DNA from: CAZJHX01 sp964545715
GTDB taxonomy: Bacteria; Myxococcota_A; UBA9042; GCA-2863065
Direction of reading: 5' to 3'
NCBI GenBank assembly: GCA_964545715.1
Contig: CAZJHX010000040.1
Coordinates: forward strand, 1-64,000
Length of the DNA: 64,000 nucleotides
Position 1 is the stretch's first letter; every line of letters starts with the position of its first letter. The translations under genes and the position numbers were made by a program. Below are positions 9,179-17,150 of the stretch, piece by piece. The notes beneath the pieces were generated by a model. The model was not told where the DNA came from. It saw only the letters and a list, made by a program, of their open reading frames with translations, and did no database searches.

Positions 9179-11050
9179 TCAGTGATTTGTCACGTGAAAG
9201 CGCACGTGCCCTGCTGCGGTGCGCCCCGGACCGGTCAGCAGCACTTTGACCGCATACGCTCCCGGTGCCTTCGGCGCCGTCAATTTCAATGTCACCGGCC
9301 CGGCAGCCAGCGCATGGTGCGTAGTCGCCACCACCTTGTCCATGGCGAGCCGGTAGTTGGCGGCCATGGTCTGCTGCGCCTGCGCCGCCTCCATCTTGCG
9401 AATGCGATCGTAGGGCACCAGGGTTCCCCGGATCGTGGTGCGCTGCGTCTCGACCGTGACTTTGGCGTCGCCGCCCGGACTGTCGATCGTTACCGACAGC
9501 GTGGCGCCACGTCGCACGCGAGGCCGAGCGATGGTGATCGCGACGGGATCCGGGTACCGCAGACGGGTGGCCGGGTCCCCCAACAGGTTGTACAGCCCCT
9601 CGTGCTCGGCCAACAAGGCGGCGCCATCCGTCTTCAGCCAGGCCTCCACCATAAAGTTGCGGTAGGCCGCCGCGCGCGCCTTCATCGCGACCACACCCTC
9701 TCCCACCGTGCGCGGACGGGACGTGAAGAACTTGTCGATGAGCGCCTGGGCGTACATGCCGTTGGCGTATGGGTGCACCACGCGACTGCCCGCCAGGACG
9801 GCGACAGGACCGCCCTCGTTGATGGCCATGGCCTCGGCGATGGCGCGCTCCCCACGGCGGTCAAACGCGCCGGTCAGGCACGCCAGCGACACGAAAAACG
9901 GGTTACCGGTCTTGATCGCCATCGCATCCGCCTCTTTGACGCTGCCGATGTGATGCAGCCGGCCTCGAAAGAAGATCCGGTCGAAGGCGTGAATTTGACC
10001 GTGGCCAACGTATCCGGCGATCAGCGCGCCGCGGTCCAGGGTGTCGACCAGCTTTCGGCTCAGCCCCGCGGGTGGATACGCATAGTCGGAGTCCAGCTTG
10101 GCAAACAAGAAGCTCAGGTCATAGTCGTACGGCACCACCGTATCCAGCAGGTGACGCGCCGTGGTCTCCACCAGGTTGTCCGCAAACTTGCCGTAGCGCG
10201 CCGGCCCCGTGAAGACCGCCAGTCGCCGCCGCCACTCACCCTCGGCGGGCTGGGTCTCGTAGCGGACGATCTTGCGCACCACTGCTGCCAGCTGCTCCCG
10301 CGTCTGTGCCGGAATGCGCCCCACGGCCAGCCGCCCGTTTCGACCCGCCTGCGCGTACTCGTCGTCGGTCGGATACTGGCTTGTGCCCCGATACAGCCCT
10401 TTGCCGTACAGCATCTTGCGCTTGTAGTGCGCGGCCACGGGCGCCACCGCCTCAGCGCTCGGCTTGTACTTCTCCGTGATGTCCGACGCCAACAGCAGAA
10501 AGCGCAGCTTGCCGGCCGTACGCTCCACCAACTCCCCGACGAAGTCCCGGATGGCGTCCGGCGTGGGGTTGCCCCCTTTATGCCGTGAGTAGATGTCCTC
10601 CACCCCCACGGCGACGACGCGGTGACCCAGCCCCTGCCGATGCGTGATCAGCGGCTGCAGCGCGGGCAGCCAGGCGCGCGGGGCGATCATCAGGTAGTCC
10701 GCCTCCTTCCACGCATCCCAATCCGGCTTAAACGCGGGTACCGAATGCGCCTTTGCCCGCGCCAGACCGCTCTTGCCGGCCGTCAGCCGACCCGGTGTGC
10801 ATCCGCCCGTCTTCTGGGGTGCGATCTCGTACAGCAGGTAGGGGCTGTGGGGGTTCTTGTGGGCGACTTCGAAGGTGACGCCGCGCCGGTCCTGCCGGCA
10901 CAGCACCGGCTCTGAGGCAAAGCGGACAACAGCGGGTCCTTTCACGCCGGGCACGTCGATGACCAGCCCCATCTTGGCCGGCACCTTCACGACAGCACCG
11001 GTCGCGGAGGCCGTCCACAGGGTGGCCAGAATGACGAGCGCCCGCCTCAC
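9179..11050 (-). CDS. Peptidase family C25 (gingipain-like) exported protein
   Basis: A 623-residue protein with a cleavable signal peptide (MRRALVILATLWTASATGA). An N-terminal beta region precedes a caspase/gingipain fold at about residues 118-500. The catalytic His is in GYVGHGQIHAF (His350) and the catalytic Cys in SLACLTGAF (Cys391), the order and spacing of family C25. The end of the fold reads LYNLLGDPATRLRYPDP, typical of C25 proteins. The last ~110 residues form an Ig-like beta domain. It is translationally coupled (ATGA at 11050-11047) to an unknown lipoprotein. It probably acts in the periplasm or outside the cell; the substrate is unknown. Confidence 0.85.
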   Translation of the reverse strand: MRRALVILATLWTASATGAVVKVPAKMGLVIDVPGVKGPAVVRFASEPVLCRQDRRGVTFEVAHKNPHSPYLLYEIAPQKTGGCTPGRLTAGKSGLARAKAHSVPAFKPDWDAWKEADYLMIAPRAWLPALQPLITHRQGLGHRVVAVGVEDIYSRHKGGNPTPDAIRDFVGELVERTAGKLRFLLLASDITEKYKPSAEAVAPVAAHYKRKMLYGKGLYRGTSQYPTDDEYAQAGRNGRLAVGRIPAQTREQLAAVVRKIVRYETQPAEGEWRRRLAVFTGPARYGKFADNLVETTARHLLDTVVPYDYDLSFLFAKLDSDYAYPPAGLSRKLVDTLDRGALIAGYVGHGQIHAFDRIFFRGRLHHIGSVKEADAMAIKTGNPFFVSLACLTGAFDRRGERAIAEAMAINEGGPVAVLAGSRVVHPYANGMYAQALIDKFFTSRPRTVGEGVVAMKARAAAYRNFMVEAWLKTDGAALLAEHEGLYNLLGDPATRLRYPDPVAITIARPRVRRGATLSVTIDSPGGDAKVTVETQRTTIRGTLVPYDRIRKMEAAQAQQTMAANYRLAMDKVVATTHHALAAGPVTLKLTAPKAPGAYAVKVLLTGPGRTAAGHVRFHVTNH

Positions 11051-12225
11051 GGCAGCGTCTGCAGCTGCTTCACATCCAACGGGTCGTCAGGCTTGAGCCA
11101 CGTGACGCCCACCGTGTCATCCAGGTCCGGCAGCGGATACCGGCGGCCGCCGATGTCGACCTCGGCGTGCTCCAGGTCCAGCTGAGCGCAGCCATTCGGC
11201 GCGACCAGCGCACCGTCGTTGGGCGCGTACGCCGCCAGCGCTTGCGGGATCGGGTCCAGCTGCGCCGTGAGGTGGAGCGCGTTGTGATTCTGAGCCCATG
11301 TGCAGCAGTGCAACATCGTGTCTATATACAGGTCCGGCCGGCCCGAGATCTCCACACGCTGCGCCTTGTCGCTCTCAAACTCGGCGCCCGCACGCTCCGA
11401 GCCCAGCGAAAACGCGATGCCGGACAGCGTCTCCAGCGATGTGATCCGGGGCGGATTATCCAGAGGCTCATCAACGCGCAGCGTGGCGTCGCGCTTCAGG
11501 ATGCCGCGCAGGTCGGCCAGGTGCTCCTCGCCGAGCAGCTGGGTCGCACGCACATCCGTGACTGTCGGCACTTTCACCGTCATGAACCCCGTGTCGTCGT
11601 ATCCATGCGGGCCGCCCGAGTAGCCGTGCCGCTCCACGTACAACGAGATCATGTCGCCAAAGATGCCCATCACCGTGATCGCATGCGTTGCGCTGAACCC
11701 CGGCGGCGAGTCGTCGCCCCAGTCGTCGCCCGGTCCCTTCGCGCCCTCCGGCACCGCCCCCGCCGCCTCCGGCAGCTGTGGGTCGGTGTCCAACAACACG
11801 ATCGGCTTGCCACCGTGAGGCCCGCGAGCGAAGAGCACCTCCCACTCCCCCCTGGCCACGTGCCGGCGCTTGTAGACCGTGTACGCCACGCCATCCGCGC
11901 CATGGACGACGTTGGCCTCGCCGTAACGAACCGAAAGCTGCGGCGTCATGCGCACGTCCGCCACACGACCCTCTTTGAGGTTGAGCAGCGCGCGACACGG
12001 GCGGGCCGGAGCCGATGTGCGACTCGAGCGCTCCTGGGGCTCTTCCGGCGGCAGAATTCGCAGCGGCGGGGGCTCGGAGGGCGCAAAACGCGGCGCGGGC
12101 GCCTCAGCCGGTTGCGCCCCCGTTCCCAGGACCCCGGACGGCGACGGAGGGGCGGTCGGCTTGGCCGCGTGTCGCTTGCATCCGCCGCACAGCGCAAGCC
12201 CCACGAGAACCGCTGTCAGCCTCAT
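11047..12225 (-). CDS. Lipoprotein of unknown function
   Basis: A 392-residue protein with a signal peptide and a probable lipid-anchor Cys at 13 or 16 (ALCGGCKRHAAK), then a Pro/Ala/Ser-rich linker. The body mixes beta-type sequence with several Gly/Asp-rich loops (GDDWGDDSPPGF, GYSGGPHGYDDTG) and a CCTW pair near residue 287. No known domain is recognised. Both ends overlap neighbours as ATGA: upstream the phosphatase-superfamily lipoprotein, downstream the C25 peptidase. The three products are therefore likely made together. Confidence 0.7.
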   Translation of the reverse strand: MRLTAVLVGLALCGGCKRHAAKPTAPPSPSGVLGTGAQPAEAPAPRFAPSEPPPLRILPPEEPQERSSRTSAPARPCRALLNLKEGRVADVRMTPQLSVRYGEANVVHGADGVAYTVYKRRHVARGEWEVLFARGPHGGKPIVLLDTDPQLPEAAGAVPEGAKGPGDDWGDDSPPGFSATHAITVMGIFGDMISLYVERHGYSGGPHGYDDTGFMTVKVPTVTDVRATQLLGEEHLADLRGILKRDATLRVDEPLDNPPRITSLETLSGIAFSLGSERAGAEFESDKAQRVEISGRPDLYIDTMLHCCTWAQNHNALHLTAQLDPIPQALAAYAPNDGALVAPNGCAQLDLEHAEVDIGGRRYPLPDLDDTVGVTWLKPDDPLDVKQLQTLP

Positions 12226-14222
12226 TGCACCGCCAGCGTCTGCGGATTGAAGCCGTCGTGCAGCACGGTCAGCCCAACAGCCGGCGCATCGGGCGTCACC
12301 TGAAGCTCTACGATCCCGCTGTCGTCCGTGTGAAGGCCGTCCTCATCACAGCCTTCGCACAACACCGTGGCCCCTGAGACAGGTGCGTCCGTCAGGTGGT
12401 CCCACACGGTGACCGTGAGCGTGGACGCCTCCAGCACCGCCGCGATGCGCATGTTCTTCAGGTACAACATGCCGCCCATCGGCTGGATCAGCTTCACGCC
12501 TGACGCGGCGATCTTCTGTGCAAAGCCGGATGCCTGATCCGGGTCCTGCTTCTCCATGCCGTGGTCGGACACGAGCACCACCACGGTGTCCTCCAGCGCG
12601 CCCCGCTCCTCATATGCCGCCAGGATCTGCGCCACCTGGGCGTCGATCTCGACCAGCACCCCCCGCGTGACCTCGGTGTGCGGCCCGGTCTCTTCCCCGG
12701 CCGCGTCGGTGGCAAACAGCGACACCTGCACAACGGTCGGCACCGGCACGTCCGGATCGGCCAGCACCTGCGTCACCTGGGTCACGGCCAGCTTATCCGC
12801 GAGCTGGTACTTCGGAATGTCTGCGAAGGGGTCGAACACCGCCCCCATCAGATAGTCGATCGTGGTGTAGTCCGCGCCGCCGACCGCGATCTCGTTGATC
12901 ACCACCACGAAGTGATCGTCGCCAAACGCGCGGTGTACGGCCTGGGCCAGCGTCTCCGTCCCGTCCGCCACCGCGGTCTCGTACAGATCGTACGCCTGCT
13001 GCGGGTCCTCCAGGATGTCCGCCAGGTCCGTGATCAGAGAAAACGGGTTGACGACGGCGCCCCCGTCCCGGTCGTAGAACGCGTTGGCCACAAAGCCGTG
13101 ATGGCCCGACCACAAGCCGGTGCCGTTGGTCATATGGCCCGGCGCTGAGACGGACGGAAAGTTGGCCACGGCCCCGTGCTGATACACGACGCCGCCCTGG
13201 GCAAGCGCGCGAAACGTGGGCAGGTCCACCTCAGGGTCATCGTCCAGGGCCTGGTGGTTGATCTCGCTGGCCATCAGTCCGTCAAAATCCAGGATCAGCG
13301 CGCGCTTGGCACGCCGGCACGGGTCCGGGTCCAGCGCCTCCCAAAGCACCGGACCGTCCTGCCGCAGCATGTAGAGGCCGTCGTCGTAGGTGCCGTCGGG
13401 TCCGACACCGCCGGTCGTCGGCGCTCCCAGCGCGGCCATTACAGTGGGCACCATCGACGGCAGCACGGGGGTCCCGTCCAGCACCACACCCTGGCGGACG
13501 CCGGCTCCGGAGAGGATCAGGGTCGATCGGGACTGCAGCAGGCTCAGCCCGCCGTGAGTGCCGGGCGCCGGATAGGCCCACGGATAGACACTGCCGACGA
13601 CATCGGGCGCCGCGGGCGCGTCAAACAGCACGGCGATCCGCTCCATGGGCAGCGGATACGACTGCTTGTCCGCGGGTAGAACGCCGTTTGCATAGGCCGC
13701 CATCAGCGACGTCCAATCGCCGTACAGCGCGGCAGTGGTCTCCGGGAAGATCGCGCTCAATTCCCCCGCCAGCACGGTGTACTCCAGTCCGCCGTCGGGC
13801 TTGGCGACGCGCGTAAACTCCACCGTCTGGCGTGCGTCGACCGGACCCGATTCGACGACAAACCGCTCGCGCTCGACGTCCCAGGTCGCAACGAAGTGCA
13901 CCCCGGGATCCGACAGCGCAGCGTCCCGCAGAGTCTCGTAGTCCGAGCGCTCCCAGTGATCGATACCGCGCTTCGGCTGCACGGGTGCGGGCAGAGGTCC
14001 CGTGGCCGCCAGCGGCACCTCTGGTGGCGCGCTGCAACCCAAGCCGGTCGGCTCCGGCACGTCGGGCCCGGCATCCACGGTGTCCGGGGTGGCGGGCACG
14101 TCGGGCTCCGGTGCTACATCAGGCGCCACGTCGGGGACGCCGGCCTCCACCGGCGGCGTCGGCGGGTCCTCGCCACAAGCGGCGGTCACGAGGACCAGGA
14201 TTATGGTGGCAACCCCCCTCAC
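12222..14222 (-). CDS. Alkaline-phosphatase-superfamily lipoprotein, apparently circularly permuted
   Basis: A 666-residue lipoprotein (Cys16) with an Asp/Pro/Val-rich linker to ~residue 60. The type I phosphodiesterase core starts late: RALILDFDGL at ~306-315 (first metal Asp), FPSVSAPGHMTNGTG at 355-369 (nucleophile region), ATD...GPH near 505-515 and VSDHGM at 552-557. The segment that normally ends this fold (HGG, then LIxSGxGV, then V.PTV.A.LGAP) is instead at residues 223-267, before the core. The C-terminus from ~600 is a carboxypeptidase-regulatory-like beta domain. It probably hydrolyses phosphate esters or diesters in the periplasm. The substrate is not known. Confidence 0.82.
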   Translation of the reverse strand: MRGVATIILVLVTAACGEDPPTPPVEAGVPDVAPDVAPEPDVPATPDTVDAGPDVPEPTGLGCSAPPEVPLAATGPLPAPVQPKRGIDHWERSDYETLRDAALSDPGVHFVATWDVERERFVVESGPVDARQTVEFTRVAKPDGGLEYTVLAGELSAIFPETTAALYGDWTSLMAAYANGVLPADKQSYPLPMERIAVLFDAPAAPDVVGSVYPWAYPAPGTHGGLSLLQSRSTLILSGAGVRQGVVLDGTPVLPSMVPTVMAALGAPTTGGVGPDGTYDDGLYMLRQDGPVLWEALDPDPCRRAKRALILDFDGLMASEINHQALDDDPEVDLPTFRALAQGGVVYQHGAVANFPSVSAPGHMTNGTGLWSGHHGFVANAFYDRDGGAVVNPFSLITDLADILEDPQQAYDLYETAVADGTETLAQAVHRAFGDDHFVVVINEIAVGGADYTTIDYLMGAVFDPFADIPKYQLADKLAVTQVTQVLADPDVPVPTVVQVSLFATDAAGEETGPHTEVTRGVLVEIDAQVAQILAAYEERGALEDTVVVLVSDHGMEKQDPDQASGFAQKIAASGVKLIQPMGGMLYLKNMRIAAVLEASTLTVTVWDHLTDAPVSGATVLCEGCDEDGLHTDDSGIVELQVTPDAPAVGLTVLHDGFNPQTLAVQ

Positions 14223-14280
14223 GGCCTACGAGACTAACCGAGGTGTGGCCTGATTGACCACCGCTGACCGTGGCCTTACG

Positions 14281-15441
14281 ATGCCGGGCATGATCTACGC
14301 CGTGGCCCTTGTTCTGCTGACCACACCGCCGAACGTGGACGTTAAGAGCTTGGTCGAGCAATCCCTGGCCGCCTACAAACGCGGCGAGGTGGAGCAGGCG
14401 CTGAAGCTTATGCAGTCCGCCGCCGACGCCCGCCCCGACGACGCGGGGATCCAGTACAGCGTGGGCGTCATGGCGCTTCAGAGCGAAAAATACGGCGTGG
14501 CGATGACCGCGCTCACCAAGGTCGTGGCGGTCAAGCCCAAGCACTACGACGCGCGCTTCAACCTGGGGAAGCTGCTGGCGGCGGCGGGCAAGCCCAAGGC
14601 GGCCATCGAGCACCTGATCGCAGCCGGCAAGCTGAAGCCCAAAGAGACCGCGCCGCGCATGGAGCTGGCGGTGGCCTATCTGGCAGCGGGCCAGGACAGC
14701 GACGCGCTGAAGATCCTGACGAGCATGAAGCCGCGAACGGCGGAGGTCGTGTCGCTGTTGGCCTTTGCCGCGCTGCGACAAGCGGACTGGGCCGGCGCGC
14801 TCAAGTACGCGGTGAAGGCCAGAAAAGCCGCACCGGACGCCCTGCGCCACCGCTTGATGCACGCGACGGCGCTTATCCACTCGGGGGACTTGACGGGGGC
14901 GCGCAAGATCCTGGAGCCGATGGTGCGCAGCTCCCCGGCCACGCAGTCCAACATCCCATACAGCCTGGCGCTGGCCGGCTTTCTGGACGGCGACGCGCTG
15001 ACCACTCGCCGCTGGATGAACGAGGCCGTCGCGCGGGCGCCGAAGATGTTTGACCCCGACGCGGAGAGCTTTGACGCGATGGCGTTTCCCACGCTCAGCG
15101 ATATGGCGCTGCTGCGCTGGTTCAAGTCCGCCCCGGGCAACCCACGCGCAACCGAGGCGCGCTTCAGCAAGCTCACATTGACCGGCCGGAAGTGCCACGC
15201 GGGAGTCGTCATGGAGACGCTTCTGCGGCGCGCCATCAACGCCCAGCGCTGCCTGACGGCGGACCGGAACACGGTGATGACCGTCAAGGCCGCGATAAAA
15301 GGCAAGGGGCTCACCTCGGTGACGATCAGTCCGCGCGGCGCCGCGGCCGGATGCCTGCAGAAGACGCTCTCGAAAGCCCCGGTGGCCGCGCCCAAAGGCA
15401 TGCGTTGCAAGGCGAGCTTCGAGGTGCGATCCACGCGTTGA
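14281..15441 (+). CDS. TPR-repeat exported protein
   Basis: ATG at 14281 is preferred over an in-frame TTG at 14254; ATG at 14290 is also possible. The product is 386 residues with a short hydrophobic N-terminus (MIYAVALVLLTT) that may be a signal peptide. Consecutive tetratricopeptide helices occupy about residues 25-230 (A..RG..EQA, YSVGV..L...K...A, FNLGKLLAAAGK..AAIEHL). The remaining C-terminal part holds Cys pairs and basic helices. It is probably a protein-interaction scaffold. It is divergent from the phosphatase lipoprotein, and its stop overlaps the TTG start of the next gene. Confidence 0.75.
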   Translation: MPGMIYAVALVLLTTPPNVDVKSLVEQSLAAYKRGEVEQALKLMQSAADARPDDAGIQYSVGVMALQSEKYGVAMTALTKVVAVKPKHYDARFNLGKLLAAAGKPKAAIEHLIAAGKLKPKETAPRMELAVAYLAAGQDSDALKILTSMKPRTAEVVSLLAFAALRQADWAGALKYAVKARKAAPDALRHRLMHATALIHSGDLTGARKILEPMVRSSPATQSNIPYSLALAGFLDGDALTTRRWMNEAVARAPKMFDPDAESFDAMAFPTLSDMALLRWFKSAPGNPRATEARFSKLTLTGRKCHAGVVMETLLRRAINAQRCLTADRNTVMTVKAAIKGKGLTSVTISPRGAAAGCLQKTLSKAPVAAPKGMRCKASFEVRSTR

Positions 15442-17147
15442 GCGACCTGGCACCCGAGGCCGCCGGGCCGTCATCACCGACCACCACGGCCGCCTGGGGC
15501 TGGCTGTTGGCCGCCGCCGTGGCGCTGTTTCTTATGCCCGACGTCGCCGCCCGTTACACGCCCAACACGTGGCTGGTAGGCGACGGCGGCTTCTACCTGA
15601 ACATGCAGAAGTCGCTCACTCGCTACGGCACGCTGGACCAGACGCGCCTGCATCCGCACTCCTGGTACTCCGGTAAGACGCCGGTCGACGACGCGTTCAG
15701 CAACGTGTCGCTGGGGCGCTCCGAACAGTGGTGGCCCAAGCACTCTTACTTGATGCCGATCGCCGCCCTGCCCTTCTATTGGCTGTTTGGGGTGTCCGGC
15801 ACGCTGCTGTTCAACATGTGCATGATGGTGTCGATGGTGGTCCTCGGCTACCACCTGGCCCGGTCGGTGGCGCCGCCGGGCATCGCAGCGGCCGCGGCGT
15901 TTGCATCGGCGGTCGGCGGCCCCTTCCTGCTGTACGCCTACAACTTCTCCAATGACGGCTTCTACACCGTGCTGCTCATGGGGGCGCTGCTGGCGATCAC
16001 GCGTGACCGGCTGGTCCTGGCCGGGGTGCTCTTCGGCCTGTCCATCTGGTCCAAGATCACGTGTGTGCTCGCCACCCCCGCGGTGCTCGGCTACCTGTTG
16101 TGGCGGCGCGTCTCGGCGCGGGATGTGGTGATGTTCTGCGCGGCGGCGGCCGGGCCTGTCGCGGGGTATGCGCTGGCCAACTGGTACATGTTCGGCGCCC
16201 CGTGGATCACCTCTTATCATCGCGTGCTCGTGGTCCGAGAGGGCATCACGACGGTCGCCTCGCACACGGACCTCTTCACGGTGAACTTCTGGACCGGGCT
16301 CAAGCAGATCCTGTTTTGGACACACCGGGGGCTGGTGACCGGCTATCCGTTTGCGCTGTTCGCCTGGCTGGGCTTTATCCCGATGTTGCGCAGCCGGCGA
16401 CTGCGGCCGCTGGCGCTGGGTCTGGCCGCGACCATGCTGATCCTGATCGGCTTCTATGCGCCGTTCAAGTACTACATGGAGCGCTTCCTCTTCCCGTACT
16501 TCGGCCTGATGATCATACCCGCGGCTGCGCTGTTGGCGGGTCTATCGGCGCTGTCCGAGCGCATCTCGATCCCCCGACGCGCCCGCATCGCCGCGGTGGT
16601 CGCGCTGCTGACCGCGATGGCGGGGGTCAGCCTGGCGATGACCCTGCAAAAGCGCTCTCGATACGTCATGTCGGAGCACATCGAGGATGCGCGCGTCTAT
16701 CTGGGGGACCGCCACTGCGACTACTTCAACAACATGCGCTGGTCCTGGGAGTGCGTGGGCCGGGACCGGGGGGACGCCGAATTCGTGGGGGTCAACGCAG
16801 CGCAGGTGCACGAGTTGGATGGCAAGCCGGTCGAGGGCTACATCTTCGTGAAGGGCCATCACACCCGCAAGCAGCGGCGCCTGGTCTTTGTCTCGGTGCC
16901 GATGGGCGACACGCTGCGCATCCGGTATGGGCTGGACGACGCGAGCAAGCCGCCGTTCAAGGCCGAGCTGATCGTCTACATCGGGGTGGCCGAGGTGTGG
17001 CGCGGCAAGGCTGTCACCAAGGGCACCCTCTTTGAGCAGAGCATCAACACCAGCGACGTGTCCGGCACCGAGCAGGACGTGACGTTTGTCGTCAACAGCC
17101 GCCATCGCCGCAACTCTCGACTGGTGCTGAACGGCTGGGTGGAGTAG
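15438..17147 (+). CDS. Polytopic membrane protein, GT-C glycosyltransferase-like
   Basis: The start is taken as TTG 15438, forming a TTGA overlap with the TPR gene, with GAGGTG upstream at 15421. The longer open frame upstream is a shadow of the TPR gene. The 569-residue protein has about ten hydrophobic segments. After TM1 is a loop with GDGGFYLNMQ, the position where GT-C enzymes of the ArnT/PMT type carry their acidic motif. The C-terminal ~170 residues are a soluble, probably periplasmic domain. It may transfer a sugar from a polyprenyl-phosphate donor. The family match is from architecture only. Confidence 0.65.
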   Translation: MSDLAPEAAGPSSPTTTAAWGWLLAAAVALFLMPDVAARYTPNTWLVGDGGFYLNMQKSLTRYGTLDQTRLHPHSWYSGKTPVDDAFSNVSLGRSEQWWPKHSYLMPIAALPFYWLFGVSGTLLFNMCMMVSMVVLGYHLARSVAPPGIAAAAAFASAVGGPFLLYAYNFSNDGFYTVLLMGALLAITRDRLVLAGVLFGLSIWSKITCVLATPAVLGYLLWRRVSARDVVMFCAAAAGPVAGYALANWYMFGAPWITSYHRVLVVREGITTVASHTDLFTVNFWTGLKQILFWTHRGLVTGYPFALFAWLGFIPMLRSRRLRPLALGLAATMLILIGFYAPFKYYMERFLFPYFGLMIIPAAALLAGLSALSERISIPRRARIAAVVALLTAMAGVSLAMTLQKRSRYVMSEHIEDARVYLGDRHCDYFNNMRWSWECVGRDRGDAEFVGVNAAQVHELDGKPVEGYIFVKGHHTRKQRRLVFVSVPMGDTLRIRYGLDDASKPPFKAELIVYIGVAEVWRGKAVTKGTLFEQSINTSDVSGTEQDVTFVVNSRHRRNSRLVLNGWVE

Positions 17148-17150
17148 CGC

